Numbered from the stretch's first letter, positions 1 through 6,962 are shown. The stretch: DNA of 7,131 bases from a bacterium (GCA_013203085.1 JABMQX010000876.1:1-7131); one strand, 5' to 3'. Notes: generated by a model from the letters alone, not told the origin. Program-made: numbers and translations.

Positions 1-1
1 G

Positions 2-2587
2 TCAACCTACATTGCAGACATGCCGCTCTACCGCCTGCTGGCGACCGAGGAAAACCTCACCGAGATAGAAGCCCGCCCACTGGAGAGCAACATCCTCCTC
101 AGCGCCGGCTTCATCTACGACAACCAGCCCTTCTATGATGTCACAATCAGATACCGTGAAGCAAACCGCGAGAGGAGGGGTATCAGGATTGAACTCCAGG
201 GGGACGAGAGGCTGCACGGGGAAGCAAAGGTAAACCTGAGCAAGTACCATGCTTTGGAGGAGCACGTCTGCGCTGCCTTTTATGAGACGGTGGGCTTGCC
301 TGTGTACGAGATTCGGGACGTCAGATTGCTCATTAACACCTCTTACAAAGGATATCATCTCGACGTTGAGCGTCTCGACGAAAGTTTCGTGGAGCGCAAC
401 TTCCCTTACGACTCCGATGGAACGCTCATCCGCGGCCGAGTGGAGGTGATTCAGGGAGACAGCACTGCCGCTATTGACCATCTTTGGAACAAGACTCTCC
501 GGCGATATGACGATCCGCGTTATCCCGAACTCCTGGACGCCGAAATTGACATCGCCGAGTGGATTCAATGTCTGGCGGCAATCGCTGTCAGCGGCGATTT
601 CGACACCCTTCTGGGCGGCCTGATGGGCAATCAGTTGAACTACCAGCGTCCCTCCGACGGTCGCATTGTCCTGCTGCCATTCGACATGGACGAGGCGTGG
701 CAATCCCCGCGTATCGGAATTCACGGCGACACCACGCCCAACTGGCATGCTGATTCCCGAATTGAGAATTTTCTCCTCTATCCCATCTTTCGGCGACAAT
801 ACTACGAAGACATCGCAGGCCTGATTGACTGCCAATTCGCCCCGGAAAATGTTTTCCCTTTGATCGAGGACATTTGCGCTCGGACCGGCCGGAGCGCCTA
901 TCGAGAGCAGATGCTCAAGGCGTTTGTCGAGCAACGGATCGAACATCTGGAACAGGTGGTCGAGAATTACATTGACCGCTGCGAGGCTTTCGCGCCTGAG
1001 ATCGAGACGAATGGAGGAATCCCCTTCTTCACTGACGAGCCGGAAGTCGTAATCGCGGGAACGGTTCTTCCGGGGTCGGCAGGGGTCGAGGCTTTTCGGG
1101 TCGAAGGGGAACCCTCAAACCTCCTTGCCAATGGGGGCTTTGAGGAAGGGGCGAATGGGTGGACCTTGGAGGATCTGCCGCCAAATGTGGCCGTTTCGCT
1201 CGATGCCCAGGTTTCCCACTCCGGTCTCGCCTCTATCAAACTGGTCATTGACGGCGGCAATCCCGATTACTACGGCATCGTCCAGATCGTTGATTGCCAA
1301 CCGCTGACGAAGTACAGACTTTCGTACTTCATCCGTGCCGTCGAAATGGAAAAGGGTCACATGTTCGTCAACGTGATTGATGCTGATAACGGTGAGGAAT
1401 ACCTGAGCGTGCACATCCCGGAACAGCGACAGATCGGTTCGTGGGTCTGGGCCCATGAAAACAGCGACTGGACGTACCGTTCCAGCATGATTACCACGAG
1501 GGAAAACACGCATCGGCTGGCAGTGCGTCTTTGTCGCGTTCAAATTGACCATTACTTCACGGGCGAGGCGAAGGGACAAATATGGTATGACGACCTGAAG
1601 TTGGAAGAAGTGAGCTACGGACGTCAATCCCTTGGCCAAGCCAGCTACGACGCGAGCATCGGCCACTGGGAGAAATCACTGCCGCTAAATCAGGGGGAAA
1701 ACGTCTTCGAGTTGGTGGCGCGCCCTCTCCCGTCCCGCGACTATCGCGCGCCTGTGGGGCAGATACGCATCTACAGAAGCGCCGATGTGGACCAGGATGA
1801 CCTCGCCGATCTCTGGGAACAGGAATCGTTCGCCTCGTTGGCTTGGGACGCCCAGAGCGATCCGGATGGTGATCAGTTGACGAACGAAACTGAATTTCTC
1901 CTCGGAACACATCCGAACCTTGCCGATAGCGATGGGGATTCAATCCCCGATGGGATGGAAGTGACAAGCGGTCTTGACCCTCTGGCAGACAACCGCTGGT
2001 TCGATTCCGATAGGGATGGCTTGCTCGACCCGGCGGAATGTCTTGAGCACCGGACCGACCCGTGGGACCCTGACACCGATAACGACGGCTTACAGGATGG
2101 ATGGGAGGTCGCCCACGGCCTTGACCCACGGTTTCACTTCGATGCGTTATGGGACCAAGATGGCGACGGTCTATCCAGCCGGGATGAGTATGCCCTCGGA
2201 ACGAACCCCACCGATGAGGACACTGACGATGACTTAATGCCCGATGGCTGGGAATTCAGTAGCGGTTTCGACCCAACGAACGGGCGGGACGCTTCCGAGG
2301 ACGCCGACGAGGACGGGCAGAGCAACCTTGCTGAACACCTCGCGGACACCGACCCCCACAATCCCGAATCTCTCTTTGCCATCCTGCCTTTGAAGAATAG
2401 CGGCGGCAGGATCGAGCTGGTGTGGTATTCGGTCCCGGGGAAAACCTACCAGGTCTTCTCCAGCGAAGATATGGACTCGTGGAGTAGCCTCGGCGACCCA
2501 ATAACCGCCGATGACATCGAGTGCTCATTTGTGGATGATGACGTTGAGGAACGAGTTCGCTTTTACAAGGTTCAGCCTTTGCGATAG
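2..2587 (+). CDS. CotH-like secreted protein with CBM-like module and thrombospondin type 3 repeats, 5' partial
   Basis: The frame is open from base 2. The first ATG (base 20) sits inside the CotH-like run 'YIADMPLYRLL', so the true start and any signal peptide lie off the left edge. Residues are numbered from that ATG (855 aa). Residues 1 to about 310 resemble the CotH family, whose spore-coat members are atypical protein kinases. Visible matches are the early strand 'FIYDNQPFYDVTIRYR', 'KGYHLDVERLDESF', the stretch D193 to Y208, and 'LPFDMDEAW' with D222/D224 as likely metal ligands. Residues about 340-366 and 536-588 look like two halves of one beta-sandwich, separated by a carbohydrate-binding-like module (367-533). 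Calcium-type repeats span 589-782. The tail (785-855) contains 'LVWYSVPGKTYQVFSSEDMDSW' style strands, ends 'RFYKVQPLR' and has no membrane anchor. Family assignment is good. Kinase activity and substrate are unknown. Confidence 0.85.
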   Translation, partial: STYIADMPLYRLLATEENLTEIEARPLESNILLSAGFIYDNQPFYDVTIRYREANRERRGIRIELQGDERLHGEAKVNLSKYHALEEHVCAAFYETVGLPVYEIRDVRLLINTSYKGYHLDVERLDESFVERNFPYDSDGTLIRGRVEVIQGDSTAAIDHLWNKTLRRYDDPRYPELLDAEIDIAEWIQCLAAIAVSGDFDTLLGGLMGNQLNYQRPSDGRIVLLPFDMDEAWQSPRIGIHGDTTPNWHADSRIENFLLYPIFRRQYYEDIAGLIDCQFAPENVFPLIEDICARTGRSAYREQMLKAFVEQRIEHLEQVVENYIDRCEAFAPEIETNGGIPFFTDEPEVVIAGTVLPGSAGVEAFRVEGEPSNLLANGGFEEGANGWTLEDLPPNVAVSLDAQVSHSGLASIKLVIDGGNPDYYGIVQIVDCQPLTKYRLSYFIRAVEMEKGHMFVNVIDADNGEEYLSVHIPEQRQIGSWVWAHENSDWTYRSSMITTRENTHRLAVRLCRVQIDHYFTGEAKGQIWYDDLKLEEVSYGRQSLGQASYDASIGHWEKSLPLNQGENVFELVARPLPSRDYRAPVGQIRIYRSADVDQDDLADLWEQESFASLAWDAQSDPDGDQLTNETEFLLGTHPNLADSDGDSIPDGMEVTSGLDPLADNRWFDSDRDGLLDPAECLEHRTDPWDPDTDNDGLQDGWEVAHGLDPRFHFDALWDQDGDGLSSRDEYALGTNPTDEDTDDDLMPDGWEFSSGFDPTNGRDASEDADEDGQSNLAEHLADTDPHNPESLFAILPLKNSGGRIELVWYSVPGKTYQVFSSEDMDSWSSLGDPITADDIECSFVDDDVEERVRFYKVQPLR
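1118..1618 (+). other. Carbohydrate-binding-like jelly-roll module within the CotH-like gene
   Basis: Residues 367-533 of the CotH-like protein open with 'NLLANGGFEEGANGWTL' and close with 'GQIWYDDLKLEEV'. This opening and closing pattern is typical of the CBM4/9-type galactose-binding-like jelly roll: 'N..NGgFE.G...W' at the first strand and 'wyDDv.le' at the last. Between them are strands such as 'LASIKLVIDGG' and 'KYRLSYFIRAV'. Members of this fold bind polysaccharides or stabilise neighbouring domains. The ligand here cannot be read from the sequence. Confidence 0.6.
1784..2365 (+). repeat. Thrombospondin type 3-like calcium-binding repeats (protein level)
   Basis: Residues 589-782 contain eight Asp-rich motifs: DVDQDDLADLWE, DPDGDQLTNETE, DSDGDSIPDGME, DSDRDGLLDPAE, DTDNDGLQDGWE, DQDGDGLSSRDE, DTDDDLMPDGWE and DADEDGQSNLAE. 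They alternate between a 'DGWE...GLDP' type and an 'NE/DE...GTNP' type, giving four pairs. The regularly spaced Asp residues fit calcium binding, as known for this repeat class in secreted bacterial proteins, where the repeats form a rigid stalk. The DNA copies have diverged, so this is an old protein repeat, not a recent tandem duplication. Confidence 0.85.
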
Positions 2588-2603
2588 CATGTCTCGGGCG
2601 TGG

Positions 2604-2666
2604 AGAAGTCGGACCAATTCACATTGTCTCTGTTGGGAATATACAAGCCCACGACAGACTTCTTTT
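2604..2666 (+). terminator. Possible weak terminator after the CotH-like gene
   Basis: The arms AGAAGTC (2604-2610) and GACTTCT (2657-2663) are perfect reverse complements. The second runs into TTT, making a four-T run at 2663-2666. The 46-base loop contains an inner helix of TGTTGGG (2631-2637) with CCCA and ACA, leaving a two-base bulge next to the outer arm. The long loop and short T-run make this a weak candidate. Confidence 0.3.
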
Positions 2667-2707
2667 CGGTATTGTCAAAAGATGCCTCATGCCTTTGAAG
2701 ATATTTT

Positions 2708-2722
2708 GTGCTAAAATAGCAC
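2708..2722. promoter_or_regulatory. Perfect 15-base palindrome over the -10 element, candidate operator
   Basis: GTGCTA-AAA-TAGCAC is a perfect inverted repeat with six-base arms and a three-base centre. It covers the candidate extended -10 element completely, a position where a bound dimeric regulator would block RNA polymerase. It has no T-tract and is too short to be a good terminator. No second copy was seen upstream of the GH95 gene. The regulator is unknown. Confidence 0.4.
2709..2717 (+). promoter_or_regulatory. Candidate extended -10 promoter element for the TIM-barrel gene
   Basis: TGC-TAAAAT fits an extended -10 element (TGn followed by a TATAAT-like hexamer at 2712-2717). No good -35 hexamer lies 16-18 bases upstream, which extended -10 promoters can tolerate. 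Transcription would start near 2724 and give a leader of about 90 bases before the ATG at 2813. It assumes a housekeeping sigma-70 type consensus, which is uncertain outside well-studied bacteria. Confidence 0.4.
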
Positions 2723-2800
2723 CGACGAAAACCGCAGCGGGAAACGGCCATTCCCTCTCGTGGATATTGGAATAATGGAGGGCTTTTTAAGCGATAAATG

Positions 2801-2807
2801 GGAGGAG
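2801..2807 (+). promoter_or_regulatory. Ribosome binding site that sets the start at 2813
   Basis: GGAGGAG lies five bases before the ATG at 2813. An in-frame ATG at 2798 would overlap this site and lacks a Shine-Dalgarno sequence at useful distance: the nearest, GGAGGG at 2777-2782, is 15 bases away. The downstream ATG is therefore the better start. Confidence 0.8.
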
Positions 2808-2812
2808 AAAAG

Positions 2813-3766
2813 ATGAGCAGTCAGGACAGTTTGAATTCCAGCGGGCAGGAAGGTATTAGCCGCCGCGAAATATTGGCGGGCATGGCGGGCGCGGCCGCGG
2901 TGGGAGCTTTTGGCCTCGCCGGAGCAGCCAGGGCCGAGAAGGCTAAGAGAAAACCCCGAGCCGTGACCAGCGGCAGGATCAATCAGTCCATCGTGTATTG
3001 GTGCTTCGAAGAGTACTGGGATGTTGAAAAGGCGTGCCAGGTTGCCAAGCAGCTCGGCTGCAAGAGCGTCGAACTGGTCGAGCCTGAAAGCTGGCCGACG
3101 CTCAAGAAATACGGGATTGTGTGCGCCCTCACGCCCTCTCACCTCTTCGTAAGGGGCGTGAACAACCCCTTACATTGGGAGGAGTGCCTCGGCAAAATGA
3201 AAAAAGCAATTGATGTCACGGCCGAGGCGGGCTTCAAGAGCGTTATCACTTTCACCGGTTACGCCGATACATCCGGCGAGGAGAAAGGGAGTAAGGTTGA
3301 CCCGGACGAGGGCACCAAGAACTGCATTAAGGCATACAAGAAGATCATCGGGTATGCGGAGAAGAAGAAGGTAAATCTGTGCCTTGAGCAGCTCAACACC
3401 CGAGACCGCAGCCATCCGATGAAAGGACACCCGGGTTACCAGGGTGACCACGTTGACTATTGCATGGAGATCATCAAGAAAGTAGGTTCACCGAACATGA
3501 AGCTCTTGTTCGATGTCTATCATGTTCAGGTCATGGATGGTGACTTAGTGCGCCGAATCAAGGAATGCGGTGAATACATCGGCCACATCCACGCCGCGGG
3601 CAACCCTGGCAGGGGCGAACTCGACGAGAAGCAGGAGATCAACTATCCCGCAGTCATGCAGGCACTCCTGGACATCGGCTACAAGGGCTACGTCGGGCAG
3701 GAATTCATTCCGACGCGTGACCCGCTGGACAGCCTTGCGGAAGCCGTCAAAGTCTGCGATGTGTAA
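2813..3766 (+). CDS. Tat-exported hydroxypyruvate-isomerase-like TIM-barrel protein
   Basis: This complete 317-aa protein belongs to the sugar phosphate isomerase/epimerase TIM-barrel superfamily and is closest in pattern to hydroxypyruvate isomerase (Hyi/OtnI type). Its N-terminus is a Tat signal: 'SRREILAG' (residues 16-23), a small hydrophobic stretch, and a likely cleavage site after 'ARA' (residue 41). The barrel runs from about residue 57 ('INQSIVYWCF') to the end. Predicted metal and catalytic residues are E192 in 'CLEQLN', D234 in 'LFDVYH', H260 in 'GHIHAAGNPGRGE' and E297 in 'VGQEF'. Known Hyi enzymes interconvert hydroxypyruvate and tartronate semialdehyde in the cytoplasm. An exported relative probably acts on another, unphosphorylated sugar or sugar acid in the periplasm (inference). 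It has its own candidate promoter and converges on the GH95 gene. The family call is firm, the substrate is not. Confidence 0.88.
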   Translation: MSSQDSLNSSGQEGISRREILAGMAGAAAVGAFGLAGAARAEKAKRKPRAVTSGRINQSIVYWCFEEYWDVEKACQVAKQLGCKSVELVEPESWPTLKKYGIVCALTPSHLFVRGVNNPLHWEECLGKMKKAIDVTAEAGFKSVITFTGYADTSGEEKGSKVDPDEGTKNCIKAYKKIIGYAEKKKVNLCLEQLNTRDRSHPMKGHPGYQGDHVDYCMEIIKKVGSPNMKLLFDVYHVQVMDGDLVRRIKECGEYIGHIHAAGNPGRGELDEKQEINYPAVMQALLDIGYKGYVGQEFIPTRDPLDSLAEAVKVCDV

Positions 3767-3828
3767 GCTTGCTGGCGGGAAGATTTCGGGTCTTGCGTGC
3801 ATCCTGCTGAAAGCTTATATGGCCGATG

Positions 3829-3846
3829 AGGTTCAATTCTGAGCCT
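3829..3846. other. Small hairpin between the convergent genes
   Basis: AGGTTCA and TGAGCCT pair over seven bases (one G-T wobble) around the loop ATTC, in the 177-base gap between the TIM-barrel and GH95 stop codons. No T-run follows on either strand, so it is not a standard intrinsic terminator. It could still mark a transcript end processed in another way, or be chance. Nothing else was recognised in this gap. Confidence 0.2.
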
Positions 3847-3943
3847 GTAGGGTTCCAGTCGCCGTGTCAAACCGACGCAGTGTTGCATCGCTAAGGGCCG
3901 GAAAGTCATCTCGCATTATGTGTGAGGGCGATAGTAAGCCTCT

Positions 3944-6361
3944 TCACAATTCCTCAATCTGCCTTAGCTTGTCGTTCAGCCTGTAGCCTCGCCCGGCCTC
4001 GGTTTCCAGTTCGACTGCCATATCGCCGTAGCGAACCTTGCATTTATTACCAAGCTTTGACCGAATTGCTGCGGCGGTAAGGCTGCCATTTTTCCATGTC
4101 ATGTCCACTTCAAAACCTCCGCGCGCGCAAAGTCCTTTCACGCTTCCATTCGGCCATGCACTCGGCAAAGCAGGCAGCAAATGGATTTTGCCGGCATGAC
4201 TTTGCAGCAACATTTCAGCAATACCAGCTACTGCACCGGAAGTGCCATCAACTTGTGGAGTACCGTAACATTTGGAGAACAGGTTTATGCACGTGTTAAC
4301 CCGAACCTCATTCTTCAAAAGTCTGTGAGCTTTATCGCCGTTTCTCATACGCGCCCACAGACACATCTGCCAGGTCATTCCAAACCCGGTTCCGCCCTCG
4401 CCTCTCATTTCCAGCGATTTAGCCACAGCCCTTGCTAAGTCAGGAGTCCTATCCAGAGATATTTCCGTCCCCGGATACATACCCCAAAGATGCGAGAAGT
4501 GGCGATGATGGTCTTCAGGACTATCCAGGTCTTCGAGCCATTCCTGGAGTTGGCCATACTGGCCGATCTGGTTCGTCGCCAACCGCTTGCTTGCCTCAAT
4601 AACCTGTTCGCGGAAATCCTTATCAACGTCGAGTATCTCAGATGCCCTCGCACAACTGTTAAATAAATATCGGAGTATCTGCATATCCATCGTCGGTCCC
4701 GCGCAGATGCTCGCCGTCTGCCCCTCGGCTGTCTTAGGCGCATTTCGCGGGCAATTTTCTGGGGAAGAGGAAGGGCACGTCACCAACCATTTATACTTTG
4801 GATGCACCTGCAACGTTTCCAGGAAGAATTCGGCCGAACCCTTCATAGTTGGATATGCTTCTCTAAGAAACTCCTCGTCTTCAGTGAAGAGGTAATGTTC
4901 CCAGAGGTGAGTACACAACCACGCGCCACCGCAAGGCCAGCTACCCCAATAAGGTCCATTGATCGGGCCTGTTGCCCGCCATAAATCTGTATTATGCCCC
5001 AGCACCCAACCTTTCCTGGCGCCATGGGTTAGTCTGGCTGTGTACGCTCCCTGCGCCGCCAATTCTGGTATCATCGCCAGGAGGGGCGCATGACACTCAG
5101 AAAGATTTGCCACTTCCGCCGGCCAATAGTTCATTTCCAGATTGATATTAGTCGTGTACTTACAATCCCACGATGGATGCATTGAGCCGTTCCAGATACC
5201 CTGAAGATTAGCAGGCTGACAGCCCGGGCGAGAGCTGCTTATCAATAGGTAGCGGCCAAACTGAAATAGCAGCGCGGCAAGCTGCGGATCATCAGAATTG
5301 TAAAAAGCTTTGAGCCTTTCGTCCGTTGGAAGATTGCTCACGTCGGTTTTATCCAGTTCTATCTCCAGCCTTCCAAAGAGGCGCTGATGCTCCCGGATGT
5401 GGTCCTTACGAAGTTGCTCGTATGATGTTCCCTTAATGTCAGCCAGATATTTTTCCACCAGTGCTTTTGGGTTTCCGCCAATATCCTTATAATTCTTAAA
5501 ATTGGTGGCCGCGGCTAACACCAAAGTAACTGCGTCGGCGCCAACGAAATTGAGCCGGTCATGCTCATTGGAATTGTCAATAAACGTCTTGCCGCCTTCG
5601 CGCAGTGCTTTCAACTGAGCATAGAATCTCAATCGCCCTTCAATTTCCCTGTAAGTACCGGTTTTGCCTTGCAGCACCAGCGTATCAGGTCTAATCGCAC
5701 TCGTAACAAAAGTCTCATCACTGGGCCATTTAACATTTATTCGCCCCCCTAATTTGACGCTGAAAGAAACTCTACCAGGTTTATCTGCGCTCAGCCGGAG
5801 GACTATCACCTGGTCAACAGGACTTGAGAAGACCTCGCGGGTGTACTTCACATCATCAACCTGATACACAACCCGGGCAATTGCCGTTTCAAGATCAAGC
5901 TCTCTGCGATAATTCTTCGCGCTAAAATGCCCCGGGAAATTCAGCCAAAGATCACCCAGTATCTGGTATTTCATCTGTTCGTGATCTCGCTTACGATTCA
6001 CGGCCATCGCGGTTTTCCCGAAGAGGTCCTGTGCTTCGGCAACCTTCCCGGCAAAAATCAAGCGGCGTATTTCGGGCATTGCTGCGGCGCCTTTTGGATT
6101 GCTCGGCTCATACGGACTGCCTGTCCAGATAGTATCTTCATTCAGAATAATCTGCTCGTCGGCAATTTTGCCGAAGACTAATGCTCCCAGGCGTCCATTT
6201 CCGATTGGCAGTGCTTCCGCCCACTTCGTAGCTGGTTGCTTATACCACAGCGTTAAATCACCATCGCCGCCAGCGACATTCCCGGCGATCGCAACCAGAA
6301 CCATCAACCCCACGGAGAATGGTCCTATCGCACGAATTCTTCCTGATTTGAAACTGTCCAT
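3944..6361 (-). CDS. GH95 family glycoside hydrolase, alpha-L-fucosidase type, secreted
   Basis: This complete 805-aa protein has the usual GH95 length. An N-terminal hydrophobic stretch (about residues 12-31) is a likely signal peptide. Domain order follows the family: N-terminal beta-sandwich (about 36-290, with 'LPIGNGRLGALVFG' and 'LNEDTIWTGSPYE'), helical linker, (alpha/alpha)6 catalytic barrel (about 346-720), and C-terminal beta-sandwich ('LLPALPSAWPNGSVKGLCARGGFEV' region). By comparison with Bifidobacterium bifidum AfcA, likely active-site residues are N405 and N407 ('NINLEMNYW'), general acid E535 ('SPEN'), a histidine in 'HHRHFSHLWG' (618-626), and D705 ('QVDG'). Characterised members are inverting 1,2-alpha-L-fucosidases, and some prefer L-galactose. 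Here the usual 'DGNFG' is 'DGTSG'. The start is supported by AGGAGG five bases upstream. Family assignment is very secure. The exact linkage and sugar remain open. Confidence 0.95.
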   Translation of the reverse strand: MDSFKSGRIRAIGPFSVGLMVLVAIAGNVAGGDGDLTLWYKQPATKWAEALPIGNGRLGALVFGKIADEQIILNEDTIWTGSPYEPSNPKGAAAMPEIRRLIFAGKVAEAQDLFGKTAMAVNRKRDHEQMKYQILGDLWLNFPGHFSAKNYRRELDLETAIARVVYQVDDVKYTREVFSSPVDQVIVLRLSADKPGRVSFSVKLGGRINVKWPSDETFVTSAIRPDTLVLQGKTGTYREIEGRLRFYAQLKALREGGKTFIDNSNEHDRLNFVGADAVTLVLAAATNFKNYKDIGGNPKALVEKYLADIKGTSYEQLRKDHIREHQRLFGRLEIELDKTDVSNLPTDERLKAFYNSDDPQLAALLFQFGRYLLISSSRPGCQPANLQGIWNGSMHPSWDCKYTTNINLEMNYWPAEVANLSECHAPLLAMIPELAAQGAYTARLTHGARKGWVLGHNTDLWRATGPINGPYWGSWPCGGAWLCTHLWEHYLFTEDEEFLREAYPTMKGSAEFFLETLQVHPKYKWLVTCPSSSPENCPRNAPKTAEGQTASICAGPTMDMQILRYLFNSCARASEILDVDKDFREQVIEASKRLATNQIGQYGQLQEWLEDLDSPEDHHRHFSHLWGMYPGTEISLDRTPDLARAVAKSLEMRGEGGTGFGMTWQMCLWARMRNGDKAHRLLKNEVRVNTCINLFSKCYGTPQVDGTSGAVAGIAEMLLQSHAGKIHLLPALPSAWPNGSVKGLCARGGFEVDMTWKNGSLTAAAIRSKLGNKCKVRYGDMAVELETEAGRGYRLNDKLRQIEEL

Positions 6362-6366
6362 GACGA

Positions 6367-6372
6367 CCTCCT
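6367..6372 (-). promoter_or_regulatory. Ribosome binding site of the GH95 gene
   Basis: On the minus strand AGGAGG is separated from the ATG at 6361 by five bases (TCGTC). It is a full-consensus Shine-Dalgarno sequence and fixes the start that includes the signal peptide. Confidence 0.85.
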
Positions 6373-6503
6373 GTTCATATTACCGGGCGCCCGCAGCGGT
6401 TCTCATTTGGTCACCCTTAAGTATCCAATGCAGCAAACTTGACGGCTTCTCGTCGTATGACCTGCATTCTGCGCCGTCCGGCAGATTCTCCTTTGGGCTA
6501 TCT

Positions 6504-6524
6504 CTTACACTCCCTTTTTGTAAG
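6504..6524. repeat. Inverted repeat in the GH95 leader
   Basis: CTTACA (6504-6509) and TGTAAG (6519-6524) are perfect six-base arms around a nine-base centre. The repeat lies between the candidate -10 box (6577-6582) and the GH95 start, where a regulator or RNA hairpin could act. It is AT-rich and short, so chance is possible. Confidence 0.25.
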
Positions 6525-6576
6525 TCCATACGCGAACGGGGATTGTGTTTTTCGATTTTTTGGCATGATAGACGAC

Positions 6577-6582
6577 ATTATA
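6577..6582 (-). promoter_or_regulatory. Candidate -10 box for the GH95 gene
   Basis: The minus strand reads TATAAT, an exact sigma-70 -10 consensus, about 215 bases before the GH95 ATG. The best -35-like hexamers are TCAATG (17-base spacing, poor match) and TTGCTC (21-base spacing, too far). The leader would be about 210 bases. The -10 alone is moderate evidence. Confidence 0.35.
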
Positions 6583-6598
6583 GTTAACAGGCTACGCC

Positions 6599-6802
6599 TC
6601 ATTGAGCAACAAGAATCCGCGTCGCAGATTTCAGTTGCCAGATGAGCGTATCCTTGACATCGCCACCGCTGGCTGCGATCTCTCCAACAATTTCTGCGTT
6701 GATATGATTGCGGATTGCGTTCTGGGATTCAGCCCGCAGTCCCGCCTTTCTCAGAGCCCATAGCCCCTTGCCGTTCCAGGCGACAGACCTTCTGTCACCT
6801 GT
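6599..6802 (-). pseudogene. Start-less open frame, possible gene relic
   Basis: This 67-codon minus-strand frame runs between stops and has no ATG, GTG or TTG. It ends just upstream of the candidate GH95 -10 box. The translation looks helical and protein-like, with 'WNGKGLWALRKAGL', then 'NHINAEIVGEIAASGG', ending 'KSATRILVAQ'. Residue use is balanced, unlike the Arg/Ser/Pro-rich shadow frames here. Without a start it cannot be a normal gene, so it may be the 3' remnant of a lost gene. I do not recognise the family. A chance open frame remains quite possible. Confidence 0.22.
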
Positions 6803-6890
6803 TCACATTCTGGCAGTCTTCAATTTTCCCGCGACACGACACGTGTTGTCGCCAGACGAAGCCCCTTGAGTGCGGCTGTGTTTCTGAGAC

Positions 6891-6929
6891 AAAAAAAGCG
6901 GGGACTTCGCACAAGTGACGCTACTCCGC
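6891..6929 (-). terminator. Likely intrinsic terminator of the right-edge minus-strand gene
   Basis: Read on the minus strand, GCGGAG pairs with CCCCGC (one mismatch), enclosing a seven-base bulge and an inner ACTT/AAGT stem with a five-base loop. Seven T's follow immediately (6897 down to 6891). It lies about 90 bases after the stop at 7019 and about 35 bases after the out-of-frame second tail ending at 6963. Confidence 0.5.
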
Positions 6930-6962
6930 CTCAGGATTGTCGTGAAAGGAGCCGCGTCAGGG

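Noticed and set aside
20..22. ATG at base 20 as the true start of the CotH-like gene
   Set aside because: The frame is open to the left edge, the codons before it (STYIAD) continue CotH-like sequence, and a signal peptide is missing. The gene is truncated by the window.
2..946. Long minus-strand open frame of 314 codons opposite the CotH-like gene
   Set aside because: It lies wholly opposite a frame with clear CotH motifs and shows no recognisable domain. It is best explained as a shadow of coding bias.
1784..2365. Possible recent DNA tandem repeat
   Set aside because: The repetition is at protein level only. Codons and spacing vary between units, as expected of old thrombospondin type 3 repeats.
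2798..2812. Earlier in-frame ATG for the TIM-barrel protein
   Set aside because: It would place the strong GGAGGAG site inside the coding region and lacks its own ribosome binding site, so the ATG at 2813 is preferred.
2813..6361. TIM-barrel and GH95 genes as one fucose-use operon
   Set aside because: They are convergent on opposite strands with separate promoter candidates, so they cannot share a transcript. A functional link remains only a guess.
6498..6566. Minus-strand 22-codon frame beginning just after the candidate TATAAT, nearly leaderless (MPKNRK...)
   Set aside because: It has no Shine-Dalgarno sequence, is very short and basic, and overlaps the inverted repeat. Chance is more likely than a leader peptide.
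6099..6587. Plus-strand open frame of 162 codons overlapping the start of GH95
   Set aside because: About half lies antisense to the signal peptide and N-terminal domain of the secure GH95 gene. It has no domain and no good ribosome binding site.
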